From positions 6,662,924 to 6,726,923 of the forward strand of contig CM039139.1 in the NCBI GenBank assembly GCA_022036555.1: DNA of 64,000 nt, read 5' to 3'. Position 1 is the first letter of the stretch. Each line of letters opens with the position of its first letter. This stretch comes from Microstegium vimineum. Its lineage: Eukaryota; Streptophyta; Magnoliopsida; Poales; Poaceae. The notes below the pieces were generated by a model. The model was not told where the DNA came from. It did no database searches and was given only the letters and a program-made list of their open reading frames with translations. Made by a program: the position numbers and the translations under genes. Positions 41,830 to 52,707 of the stretch are shown piece after piece.

Positions 41830-41999
41830 CTTCCTCCCAACCCCTAGAAGGCCGATTGTAGTAGAGCACATCAACTTCTACATCCTACAAGCCACAGCCC
41901 ACATGCACCTCATGGCCCATGAGAGAAATGATGTGGGTTTTGTCTATTGCACGTAGACAGAGCTGTGACTCCACTCTCAGCTAACGTCGGAAGGCCCGT

Positions 42000-42099
42000 N
42001 NNNNNNNNNNNNNNNNNNNNNNNNNNNNNNNNNNNNNNNNNNNNNNNNNNNNNNNNNNNNNNNNNNNNNNNNNNNNNNNNNNNNNNNNNNNNNNNNNNN
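42000..42099. other. Assembly gap (100 N)
   Basis: Exactly 100 undetermined bases, the conventional size for a gap of unknown length. It lies in the C-terminal region of the LINE, so reading frames that cross it should not be trusted. Confidence 0.99.
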
Positions 42100-43040
42100 C
42101 GCTGTGAAAGGAGCCACATGAAAAGCTTGGCCCTTGGAGGTGCCGAGCTGTTCCAAATGAAGCTTGCTCTTGGATCGTTTGGTTCTCCTCTGGCTTTCAG
42201 CATTCTGTAAATTGCCCCGGAGTGCAGCGTTTCTTTAGATTTGAGGAAGATGGATTGCCTCTTGTCACTAGCCTCGGTGAGTGTTACTGAGTCCAGTCTT
42301 TGCTGCAGCAGGTGAAGTTGATTTGTTGCTTGGTTGGACAATCTGGGAACCATGGAGGTCAGAAGCCCTGACGTCTTCATTTCCCTGACTGTTGCGAGCT
42401 TGTTGTTGCAGTGCGAGTACAAAGGCTGGTATAGCTCGGCCATTGACTCATCTCCTGTCCAGACATCGTGCCAGAATGATGTAGTCCTGCCGTCGCCAAT
42501 AGTGACCGAGGTAATTGCCTGGTAGAGGGGCAGCAGAGATCGCAGTGTCTGCCAATGGTCTCCAGAAGGTCTCCAGTCATTGAGGAGATCGAGGCTCTTC
42601 CTTGCACCCACTGAGCCCAGGCTGAGGATTGAGGGCAGTGAAGCCTATGGACTAGTTTGAGTAAAAGACAGATGTTTTGGATGGCCAAGTCTTTAATCCC
42701 TAGGCCACCCAAATCTTTTGGCTTGCATAACTTTGCCCAAGCCACCAGGCACTCCTTTTGCTGTCCATTCGCTGAGAGGTTGAGGAGGGCAGCTGCAAGG
42801 AGCTCATCAAATATACCAACAAGGAGTCCAGGACCGAGTTGACCAGGATGGTTCTACCCATTGGGTTTAGGAGGTCGGCCTGCCAGGAAGCCAAGTATTT
42901 ATCTGCCTTTTGGATCTGAACATTGAAAGCTGACAGTGGTAGGTAGCTTATTTACTGATAGGGGCAATCCCAGGTATGGTTGAGGGAAATCCTCCTTCCT
43001 GCATCCCATAATTTGCACACAGGAGCTTAGCAGTTGATGA

Positions 43041-43140
43041 TCGACATGAATTGGAACTAGAGTGCTTTTGGCATAGTTGATGTGCAGGCCTCGACATGAA
43101 TTGGAACTAGAGTGCTTTTGGCATAGTTGATGTGCAGGCC
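43041..43140. repeat. Perfect 50-bp tandem duplication inside LINE RT
   Basis: The unit starting TCGACATGAATTGGAACTAG and ending GTTGATGTGCAGGCC occurs at 43041-43090 and again at 43091-43140 with no mismatch. Because 50 is not a multiple of three it shifts the RT frame just after the YADD box. Confidence 0.9.
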
Positions 43141-45061
43141 TGAGAATTCTACAAAGCGGTCTAGAATTTCTTTGAGTCTTGCGACCGCAGCTATCTCGGC
43201 TCTGAGAACGATTAGAGTATCATCCGCATATTGAAGGACGGCACAGGGAAGACTGTCATCTATTGGGTGTTTGATCTCACTGCATTTTCTGGTCATCCTC
43301 TGAAGAGTTCCACAACTAGGAGAAATAGGTAGGGGGAGATTGGGTCCCCCTGGCGCAGCCCTCTTCTCCAAGTTATCCATGGCCCTGGACACCTATTGAC
43401 CAACACCGCCGACTTGGAGGTGGTCAGGATGGATTGCATCCAGGAGATCCATCGATCGCCGAAGCCCCTGACTAGCAACACTTGTTCCAGAGCAGCCCAG
43501 CTGACAGTATCAAAGGCCTTTGCAAAATCGAGCTTAAGCACAATGGCCGACAATTTCCTTTTATGGCAAACCTGAATCAACTGAAGGGCATAAACGAATG
43601 TGTCTGAAATAGATCTTCCCTTGACAAACCCGGTTTGATGGATGTCAATTAGGCTTGGAATTTCTTTCTGAAGCCTTGTTGTGAGAGCTTTAGAAACAAT
43701 CTTCAGACTGCAGTTCTGCAAACAAATTGGCCTAAATGCATCCACCTCCACGGCAACCGGTTTCTTCGGGATGAGAACCATGTGTGATCTGTTCAGACGT
43801 TCAAGGTCTACCGATCCATTGTAGAAACCATTCAAGAAGTTCATGACTGTTGATTTGATTGAGGGCCATGCTGCTTTGAAGAAGGCAGGGCCAAAACCGT
43901 CTGGGCCAGGTGCACTGTGTGAATTCATTGAATAGATTGCATGCTTGGTTTCTTCTTCAGAGAAGGGAACTGAGATTGCACTGCTTGGCGAGGCTTCGCC
44001 GTCGTACAGTGGTGGTTGTATGTCTAGATAGTCTGACGGTCCAGAGACCCCAATGATTCCTTTGAAGTGTTGAGTGAGCGCTTCAGTCTTGCCCGCATGG
44101 CTGACGACGTCGAGCCCATTGACATGGATGGAGCGGACGAAATTGTGCCTCATGCGATGGGTTGCCCGAGCATGGAAGTATGTTGTGTTTGCATCGCCTT
44201 CCCTGATTGCCTTGTGCTTACATCTTTGCCTCCAGTACGCTGCTTTTTCCTTGATTGCTTCTTGCAAGTTATCTTGAGCCAGTCTTCTGACCTGGAATTC
44301 CTCAACGGAGAGAGATCTTGTTTCTTCATAAAAATCAAAAAGTTGTATGATGAATTGACAATTCTGGATGAGGTGAGGTGGTGCCCTTGTACACCGATAC
44401 CAGGCCTTTGCCGCAGTTCTTGCTGCCTTGATGCACGCTACCAGCTAGCCTGCAGCGTCAGTGCAGGTCGGCGCCTGCTGCCAACCCTGAAGGACTTTGG
44501 GGAGGAAGGTTTGTTGCTTTAGCCAGTAGTTTTTGAGCCTGAAAAAGGAGGCCTTGGGCAGGTTTGTAGAGAGGGAGAGTTGGAGTGGGGTGTGATCAGA
44601 GGTTGGTCTATGCAAGGAAGAAAGGTTGGTGAGAGGGAACAGAGTGTTGAGCGAGTTGTTTGTGAAGGCTCGGTCCAACCTTGCCAAAATCGGGAAAGGT
44701 TGTTTGTTTGTCCAGGTGTAGAGGCGATCAGAGAGTTGTATTTCAGAGACGCGAAGGTCCTGAATGGCGTCGTTGAAAGCATTTGCAAGGTTAGCGTTGA
44801 ACTGACCATTGCTCTTATCGGCAGCACAGCGTACGAGGTTGAAATCTCCTAGCAGGATCCAGGGTCCGGCTATCAACGAGGTTAATTCCCGAAGGCCAAG
44901 CAAGAACTGGTGCGAGCGAGAGTGGTCAGCCGGACCATACGTATTTGTTACCGAGAAATCAAGGTTAGAAACATTGCAACTGAAGTTTGTAGTGAGAGTG
45001 TGAGGTCCGGAGGTATGCGAGGTTAGGGTGAAAAGGGCTGGGTCCCAAGCAGTTAGGATTC

Positions 45062-45545
45062 TGTTGACGAAATATGCGTCGCAGTCTACCTAGGGGTACC
45101 CTACAGTAGTAGATTGTAGGCGGAGGTGTGGCGACGGCGATCAAGCGTAACACAGAGAGCGTAGTCACGGCGATTTATACAGGTTTGGGCTGGCAAATCG
45201 CCGTAATACCCTACGTCATGTGTTTTGGTGGCTAGATTGATCTTGCGTATTAGGTTACAAGATCTGTAGATGATCTGAGAGAGGTTGTGAGAGAGATTTT
45301 GAGGGGGTCTCTGCTCGCCTTATATAGCCGGGGAGCAGGGTTACAATTCCCATATCCTAACAGATTACGATCGGTTCCCTATGGAAAGGGATCCGAGTCT
45401 ATCTATTAGGATCTTCCTTGGCGAGCAAGACTTCTTCGGAGTCCTTGACGAGCACGGTGGGCTGGTCGCGTGCCGCAAGGCCTCGCGGGCTGGGCCGTCA
45501 GGCCCATAAGGTACCTGGGGATATGCCGAGGTAATATCCCCAACA
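45062..45545 (-). mobile_element. Solo LTR (484 bp) in the LINE endonuclease
   Basis: The termini TGTTG and CAACA are flanked by the perfect 5-bp duplication GATTC (45057-45061 and 45546-45550). The surrounding LINE endonuclease sequence is continuous across it (TPADGP..LTAWDP). On the minus strand a TATA box CTATATAAGG is near 45319-45328, suggesting a minus orientation. No internal region remains, as expected after LTR-LTR recombination. The superfamily is not assigned, since an LTR alone is insufficient. Confidence 0.85.
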
Positions 45546-45923
45546 GATTCCCCCGCGGGGGGCCGTCCGCCGGAGTGTAGACGAAAGCACTGGGGAGGGG
45601 GGGGAGGAAGGTTTGTACTTTAAAGAAGTCTATGTGCGCGAGCTTAGACTCTTGAATACAGATAACAGAGGGTTTAACATCATAGAGCAAGCTACGAACG
45701 ATTCTGCACTTGTCCGAGTCGCCAAGATCTCGTACATTCCACGATACTACGTTAAAAGACCGAACAATTCGAATTCATCTAAGAATATTACAGCACCAAC
45801 GTTGCTCGGATCTTAAAGAAACTAATGCAGAAGAAAGTAAGATAGGTTCGCTCCCATTGGAAGATCCCAGCGGCCGTTGGGTGGGGAGCACAAACCGCCC
45901 GAGGGATACATGCTGTACCATGA

Positions 45924-46544
45924 TCATTCTATCACATCTGCCACCGTCCCTGCGCCGATGACGTCGACGTTCCGGCAGCGAAGCGACACCGCGTTCACCA
46001 GCTTGCGGAGGTCCGTCGCAGCTAGAGGCAGGAGGTTGCGGGAGAGGATGTTCTTCTTTGTGACATGCTTCTTGAGCGCCCGCGAGCATCCAGACAGAGA
46101 GTTGAGCAGAGCCTTCCTTTGAACAGCCTGCGTCGTGGCGTCAACGAAGTTCACTGGCGCCTTGGCAGCCAGCCGAGAGCTGGAACGCCTTGGAGGTGTT
46201 GAGGCAGTTGGCGTACGGGCACCCGAGGAGCGGGCGCGGAGGCGGCGACGATAGGTAATGAGCGGAGCGCTCAGCCTGCTGCGCGGTGGAGAAGAGGTGG
46301 TGGTGGGGTGTGCGGGTGGAGGTGCAGGCAGCGCGGCCGGAGCGAGCTCGAGTTCCGACACAGGCGGCGAAGGAACAGGAGGTTGGGTTTTGAGCAGGCG
46401 GGCGAAGGCGACTGCAAGACCCAGGACTTGCGACAACTGTGGGTCGACTCTGAGCGTAGGGGTAGCATCGGCAAGGCTCGGAGAAGCACCAGTTGGTTGG
46501 GACGAGAGTAAGGGGTCGAAGGCGAGCTGGAGGTTGTGTGCCAT
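45924..46544 (-). CDS. LINE upstream ORF (206 codons), function unknown
   Basis: The ORF starts with ATG at 46544 (MAHNLQLAFDPLLSS). A Pro/Ala/Ser-rich N-terminus is followed by a basic patch (RRSSSRLAAKAP) and a helical segment (VQRKALLNSLSGCSRALKKH, then LLPLAATDLRKLVNAVSL). It lies immediately upstream of the endonuclease in the same direction. I recall similar 'SRLAAK..NFVD' tails in ORFs preceding grass LINE pol, but assignment to LINE ORF1 is inference. The frame is uninterrupted. Confidence 0.5.
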   Translation of the reverse strand: MAHNLQLAFDPLLSSQPTGASPSLADATPTLRVDPQLSQVLGLAVAFARLLKTQPPVPSPPVSELELAPAALPAPPPAHPTTTSSPPRSRLSAPLITYRRRLRARSSGARTPTASTPPRRSSSRLAAKAPVNFVDATTQAVQRKALLNSLSGCSRALKKHVTKKNILSRNLLPLAATDLRKLVNAVSLRCRNVDVIGAGTVADVIE

Positions 46545-46560
46545 GCGAGGCGCAGCACAG

Positions 46561-48023
46561 GTCGAGTTTTGACCTTCTACTTGGATTTGGTGGAAATTGA
46601 TTTGTTCGATTGGGTTTCCCGATTTCTAATTGGATTGGAAAGAAATGCATTTAATTAAACAATCACAGTAAAACAAACTGTGAAGAAATAATGTAAATTT
46701 ATCAAGAGATCAAATCTTTTTCTAATAAAAAATACAAGCGAATCATAGCTCTCCCTTGTAAACAATGATCATTCCCTTGAAATTGTGATTAGATCAGCCT
46801 TCAATTGTGCTGATATTTCTGTGAGCAGTTAACTTAGGAACCCACTCCATCCATTACACTTCATGATGCTTTTGAACCACTTGTCTTACTCTTTTCTTAT
46901 ATTGTAGGCCATTCCAAACCTGGAAATTTGGATTGGTTTGCCCCAACGCATTAAGGTAACTTTAAGAGATGTATATTCGCTTTTAAACGATTCCAATTCT
47001 CTACTAGCAACCTCTATTCTCTACTAGCATCCTGCTGTATGTGAGTGATTTCGTTGCATTGGTCTCTTTTTACTTACATGTTATATTTGCTCTGTACATT
47101 CATCAATTACCAGTGCAACCAGCCCTAGTGATATGGTGGTAAACTTCACATGACGGATGCAATGAGTAGTAATTTGTACTTGTAAACAAGTTTCAATTCT
47201 AGCAGTAATATACCAAGGTCTTCAGTACTGCAGAGTATTTGATTACCTGCAGTTGGCCAGTCGCAATAAAAAAACATGCTGTTGTTTTTTCCTTCTGAAA
47301 TGGAAAATGTAGTTTTATAATTTACAGGTGTCTGTTGAAAATTTCTAGAGTTCCTTTACTTGCTTAGCATGTTCTGTCATTCATCAAATGTAACCTTATA
47401 ACTTGCTCATCCATCTGTCCAGGCTATCTTTGTTTTTGTAACAAGAAGTCACGTAAGTTATAACAGAGATGGTGTTGGCACACGCGCCTCTGTATACCAT
47501 TGAGAAGGTGGGCATTCAAGAAATTTTATTGGCATACAGTTAAGCACATGTATGGTATGGACTGGACAGCAGGATGAATCTTTGTTCTTTGTCAAGATAC
47601 AGGTACTGTCAATGAGTCATGTATCTTATCCCTTGTGTTAGTTTTGGGCTGTATCTGGTTGAACTTTCACTGGGACAAGTGATTGCAGTTACAATCGACA
47701 GGTTCATATATTACCTGTCTTTTCTTTCTCTTACTTTTTTTGGGGGTAGCCGAAATAGTTACTGGTCAACAATTATTTCATACCAAATGGCACCATTGCA
47801 CTATTACTGTACAGATGTCATGATCAAAATTCATTGTTTTCATGTATGGAATTGTTGTCTCAAACTTACATAATGTGTGCATCAGTCCGAAGTCTGAAAT
47901 AAAACCTAGGTATAATTTATGTACATAAATAATATTATCTCATCATGCGAGTAATAGTCAATCAAATGTGGTGAGCTATTTAATTCTGGTTTCCTTTTCA
48001 GAACTGCATTTCCTTATAAAACT
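46561..48023. other. AT-rich spacer, nothing recognised
   Basis: No domain-bearing frame, RNA gene or bounded repeat was identified. The texture is that of intron or intergenic DNA. Confidence 0.35.
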
Positions 48024-48264
48024 AATCCCTCCATTTTAAAAATATTAATCCACCTCGGAAGCATAATAACAAATATAATCCCGCTTTAATCATGCTTTCC
48101 GTAATCTACTGAACATTTACTCAGCATTTTGCTTAACCTAAATAGAGTATTTGAATGCCATGCAATTCTGTTACAAGTATGATACCATTCTGTTATATAT
48201 TACATTATTACTCAACATTTTGCTTCCTAGGTATGCAAGTGGGACTTATATTGTGAAAGGGATG
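48024..48264. mobile_element. Probable degenerate Stowaway-like MITE
   Basis: The left side TAATCCCTCCATTTTAAAAA and the right side TTGTGAAAGGGATGGAGTA resemble diverged Stowaway termini. A direct repeat GAGTATTTGAATGCCATGCAA occurs at about 48147 and 48265, and CATTTTGCTT occurs twice inside, so the element or its flank has been partly duplicated. Confidence 0.4.
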
Positions 48265-48285
48265 GAGTATTTGAATGCCATGCAA

Positions 48286-49740
48286 CAAGAGTTCTGGTGA
48301 AATTTTATAATTTTGAACATGTACCATAATCACCATCAAATGTACCGTGAGGTTGATGTACACTTCCAAATCCTCACCTTCATCCGTACTGCTGATTTTT
48401 GCAAATGCTGTAGCACAAATCTACACTGTTTAGAGGGTTCATAGTATGTTTATCTTTTTTTAGATAATTGATAGTATGTTTATCTAGATGAACATGTTAT
48501 TATGCATATGATTGGTTGGATTTGGAACCATGAAACAGACTGGTTTTTCTCATACTTTGTTATTGCTGCTTGTGAACTCTTCTGCGCAAAGATGGTCTTA
48601 CAATCTGAATCATACAATCTCTGTGTCAAATGAACTTGTGGAGCTAAGATATTCAAACACTAAGGTTCTGATAGTTTTTTTGCAACTTGATGCTTGTGCT
48701 CTGGGTGTGAGCAAGAGAAGATAAGGCTAAGACCTCCAATAGCTGATTCTCTGTTGTTCTTTTGGCATTGGAAGGCTAGAAATCTGTTCAATGGAAGGCA
48801 GATGAATCACTCTTGTGAAAACGTAATGAAAGTAATGTGATGTGACATTGTGACTTTATTGTGAGTAGAGGAACTAATTATCATTCGTAATGCAGAATGC
48901 TGGTAGTTTTGCTTCATTTCTTGCCATTCTTTTAGCTCGGAAAGTAATGTACTCCGTAACTGTTTTCCATGAGCTATGGCAAGAAGAAGGAATCTTGCAA
49001 AGTGTTTATATTTATGTTTCCATTGCCTCTCTTTCAAAACATGGAGTTCCTTTTTCTTGCAGACATAAATATGCTTATTTCTGCAGTTCCTCTCTAGTAC
49101 GATCTTTGTGCATCAGTCATTTTCAGAATGTGAATCTCACATTAGAAGACAGTTTCACTGAAATAGAGCTGCTGTTGCCCGATTTTGCTAGCGCTGCATT
49201 TTGGCCCTCCCTCGTTCCCGGAGGAACATCCGATATGTCTCGCATATCAATGCAGCATTAGCAAGTTGATAACAGCCCCCTGTGTGTCTGTGTCAAAATA
49301 ACCTGTATATTCAGATCATATGATCTCTGATCGTGAAGTCAATGGCGTGTGGATCCCTGCAAATTCGGTGCGGTTGTCTGTTGACCTGCGATCCTCGTGT
49401 TGGACTTGCCTTTCAGCTCGCCCTTTCTTCCAAACGCAAAGCCATATCATACACGTACGAGTGGCACTCACAAATGGGCTTCTCTTTCCAAATAAAAAAT
49501 TTAGTTAGCCAGGTCAAAGCGCCCAATATAACACACATATTTGTCAAATTTACGAGACAGAACTAGACCACGACTTGATCTCTGCAACAGAAACAAAAGC
49601 CAACTTCGTCATGCTTATAAACCTGACAACGATATCACGCAACTTGTTGCCATTTGGGAAGCGCGCGACATTTGGGAAGCGTCCTACATCCGCAGTGGCG
49701 TACTAGGGTTTTGTCAGAAGCTCCACGACCTCAGAGCTAC
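48286..49740. other. Spacer with a possible exon remnant
   Basis: Mostly unrecognised AT-rich sequence. The only coding-like piece is 49127-49261, listed separately. Confidence 0.3.
49127..49261 (+). pseudogene. Possible terminal exon fragment of an unidentified host gene
   Basis: An acceptor-like CATTTTCAG precedes an open stretch reading NVNLTLEDSFTEIELLLPDF, then WPSLVPGGTSDMSR, ending MQH and TAG at 49259-49261. The amino-acid texture looks natural and differs from the surrounding chance frames. The family was not recognised. No other exon was found nearby, so it may be a captured or orphaned fragment, or chance. Confidence 0.25.
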
Positions 49741-49928
49741 CTCTCTGTCGATTTGATTTCTAAAAAATACGTGCAATATTTATATCTCTAAATAAATTTG
49801 TTAAAAAACTAGATTTAAAGATTTTTTCAATGATACCAATTATATACCATAAATATTATTTTAATATATAATTAGTCAAAGTTGTTTCTCGAAAAACGAA
49901 AACAATACTTTTACTGGGATGGAAGGAG
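49741..49928 (-). mobile_element. Stowaway-like MITE, family member 3 (inverted)
   Basis: The right end GATGGAAGGAG is followed by TA (49929-49930). TA precedes the left end (49738-49739). Its reverse complement carries CTAGTTTTTTAACAAATTTA, shared with members at 8371-8625 and 12481-12684. Confidence 0.6.
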
Positions 49929-49930
49929 TA

Positions 49931-50247
49931 TATTGTATCACGTTCACGACATTCTCCTTCTTCTCCTCCTCCCCCGTCACCGATATGGCCATGCCCCCCC
50001 CCCCCCACCCCCACCCTTTCCTATGGTGGTCCCTGCGGTGGCACAATAGGGTTTTGCTAAATCTCCATGGCCCCAGATCTATATCGAGACCATACTATGT
50101 TTGCGATAACCTCCTCCTCCTCGTCCCCCCTTGTCGTCACTATGGCCATGCCCCCCTAACCCTTCCCTACGACCTCTTCTGGTGCCCACTCCAACAATGT
50201 CGTCGTAGTATCTCTCATCCCTATCAGCAGATATGCATGTCTCCCTG
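49931..50247. other. Spacer left of Tat copy 2, CCCC/CTCCTCC-rich
   Basis: It contains pyrimidine-rich stretches (CTTCTTCTCCTCCTCCCCC, a 13-base C run near 49997) and two diverged ATGGCCATGCCCCCC copies (about 49985 and 50140). No gene was recognised. Copy 2 inserted at its right edge. Confidence 0.35.
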
Positions 50248-51557
50248 TGTCGGTGTTATGACCCAGGGGGTCAAGACCACCAACTAGTAAATTTGTATAT
50301 TGCGTGCTCCCTCTCCTAGATGTGATGCAAGAAGAACACAAGATTTATCCTGGTTCGGGCAAAGAAGACCCTACGTCCAGCGCGGGAGGATGGATTGTAT
50401 TATCTTGCACCGAAGTGCTCGTAAGGGGGGGTACAAGCAGGTTTACACGGGGGTGCTCAGAGTGAGCTGAAGCCTAGGACTAGCAAGGCTATCCTAGGTG
50501 AGCTGGTGGATTGCTTGAGATGTTGATCAAGCAATCGGGTGTGGTGTGTGCGACTTGACTCTTGGTGTGTGTCTCGGCTCGTTGAGAGATCTCTGATGTC
50601 CGAATGCGTGAGCCAATACGAATGCGCATGCCTTTTCTTCTATCCCAGTGTCCCCTTTTATAGATCAAGGGAAGGCCTGAGGGTACAGAGATCCTAGACT
50701 GTAGAGGCATAGGAGAGGTGTCCGCGGCGCCATGCTTGCGGTGGGACGTCGATCGCTGTAGCGGCGTGGCCTTCCCGTCCTTCCGGTGTTCAGGGCATGG
50801 TGATAGCAGACTAGACATTGCCGAACGTCATGGCGCAGTACGGTTGGCCTCCTATAGATGGGTACAAGCTCCACAGTTGAAGCGGGACGGAGCGGACGGG
50901 CCCCATACCGTAGTGGTTGGAGACGGGGGTCAAGCCCCCGGGTCGAGGAGTATCGAGGCCTGTGGGACCCTAACTCATCCCTAGAAACGCGGTCGAGGGA
51001 TTGTCCCATTTAAGACTCAAGGGGGTGCCTTTGACCTCCGTACTTGAGGCGTGGCCACAGTGGTTGTACGATCAACGGAGAGTCGGGGCATGGGCGGCGA
51101 ACTGATGGATTTGACCGTGGTAGTGGGCACCCATGGCATTAGGCGGGAGCAGGTAGGCGCATTGGATTCTCTTTACCCCATACTGGGAGTAGGTGAGCTG
51201 ATCGAGCCTCCTGCTCGCGAGTCGTTCGTTCGACCCCTGTCCGTCAATCAGGGTCGAGAGGTTGAGGTCGAGGGGGATTCGATCGACCCCTCTTTCGTCA
51301 TTCGGGGGTTTAAGGCGAGGCGGAGGGGTCGTTCGTTCGACCCCTATCCGTCAGTTGAGGTCGAGGCGGAGGGGTGTCCTGCCTACTGTTTTTCCAGGGT
51401 TGGCCCACGACTGGTCACTGTTGTTGGTGAGGTAAGCCTTCGTTTGATGGGCCTTCTCCCACTGATTGGGCGGCTGATCGGATTCTGCCTCAAAAATGGT
51501 TTCTATGTTAAGCATTAGATTATCGCAGGTTAGGTACCCTTACCTTTGTACCCGACA
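50248..51557 (-). repeat. 3' LTR of Tat copy 2
   Basis: The LTR is 1,310 bp with the TGTCGGTGTTATGACC start and GTACCCGACA end. It is about 80 bp shorter than the copy 1 LTRs, largely because the GTCGTTCGTTCGACC minisatellite (about 51220-51375) has fewer units. A TATA box is on the minus strand at 50656-50662. Confidence 0.9.
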
Positions 51558-52245
51558 GTAGCCCCCGAGCCTCTATGCGGATAAGAAGAATCCGCATAGG
51601 GGCTTTTGCCATTGATCTGCAGAGTTAGTAAGAGGTTCGATTCTCCGCGGGGTGCGTGCGAGCGCACCCCGTGGGGTAGCCCCGAGGCCCAGAGGAGTGA
51701 TTAAGAACTCCTCTGGGGGGCTTTGATGTGTGTTTTATCGAGGGGATTAATATTAACTGGAGTCATAGCGCCCTATCGAGGGGTCAGCTCTGTCTGCCAG
51801 GCTACGAGTGTTTTCGACCCTCTTTCGTTGAGGGGTGTCGTGTGTAGTCTAGCCCTCGAGCCTCGTGTGGCTGGGCCTTCACTACCTCATAGAGTTCTTC
51901 CCACGGATCCTTGCGCTCGGATTGTGGGGCGAAGAGCATCGTGCTATCGTTGTTCGGACGAGCCTCGAAGTCCTCTGTGAGCTGGTAACGGGGATATCCA
52001 AGTGAGAACTTGTGCCCCCTTCGACGGGGGTCGATAGAAGCCCTGAGGCGTCCTCATTAAGCAAACCGTGTGGATTATCTAGGTGCCAACTCTGTTCGAT
52101 GAGAGTTGGTGGCTTGATGCCTCCCGTCGAAGGGGTCCTTGGGTATTCCGTGGTTATGCCTCGGATATGTCCCGGGGGGACTCGGGAGTTCGTTCTCGAG
52201 CTGGGCTGCGTACTGGCTCCCCCTGGGTCATCCCTGACTCGGGTA

Positions 52246-52505
52246 CTCGAGGGCGGCTGTCGAACCCCGTTCGTGGGGCCAGCCTTCACCCCCTCGAGAT
52301 TTGGGGGTGGATCGAAGTCCGTTTTACCCTGGGTCCTCCCTGACCTCGGGGTACTCGAGGGCGGCTGTTGAACCCTGCTCGAGGGCCAGCCTTTGCTCCC
52401 TCAAGATTTCGGGGTGGACCGGAGTCCGTTTTACTTCCCTAGGAAGGAACTGCTCGAGGGCGGCTGTCGAAACCCCTTTCGAGGGCCAGCCTTCGCTCCC
52501 TCGAG
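52246..52505 (+). repeat. Internal tandem repeats upstream of the antisense gene, copy 2
   Basis: Three units of CTCGAGGGCGGCTGT..GAACCC..GGGCCAGCCTT..CTCGAG begin near 52246, 52352 and 52453. Confidence 0.7.
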
Positions 52506-52707
52506 AGCTCGACGGGGTGGTCGACGTCCGTTGCTTACCTCCGAAGACAGCGCCCATCATTGCCTGTCGTCCTCCATAGGCGCGGCCTTTCAGGAGATGT
52601 CCGTTCGGCTGCAACCGTAGCAGGCGTAGGGTGCGGCGAGGAGCGCGGTGACGTGACAGGTGTTCCCTTCCACCCCCGCATCCGAGCGCATCCGCTTCCC
52701 TGCTCGC

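Larger units (their letters stand above)
41910..45765 (-). pseudogene. LINE ORF2: AP endonuclease, reverse transcriptase and C-terminal domain
   Basis: The endonuclease N-terminus reads FNVVSWNVRDLGDSDKCRIV, then VKPSVICIQESKL and TPADGP. It resumes after the solo LTR with LTAWDPALFTLTSHT, then WILLGDFNLVR, ILARLDRAFTN and TSDHTPLQLSL. RT follows: HSAPGPDGFGPAFFKAAWPS, MVLIPKKP, FRPICLQNCSLKIVSKALTT, LDFAKAFDTVSW, RRGLRQGDPISPYLF and an intact LQYADDTLIV at about 43210-43236. The C-terminal part has FIWNSSAPPRAKLFMWLLSQ and then runs into the gap. Breaks are a TAG near 44445, a 50-bp duplication at 43041-43140, several frame changes from 42377 to 43392, and the solo LTR. Confidence 0.88.
41830..46560 (-). 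mobile_element. L1-type LINE, nearly full length, minus strand
   Basis: On the minus strand the order is an upstream ORF (46544-45924), AP endonuclease (from about 45765), reverse transcriptase, and a C-terminal zf-RVT region at 42600-41910 that is crossed by the assembly gap. A solo LTR (45062-45545) interrupts the endonuclease. The 3' boundary near 41830 is approximate. The family differs from the LINE at 1-2413. Confidence 0.85.
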
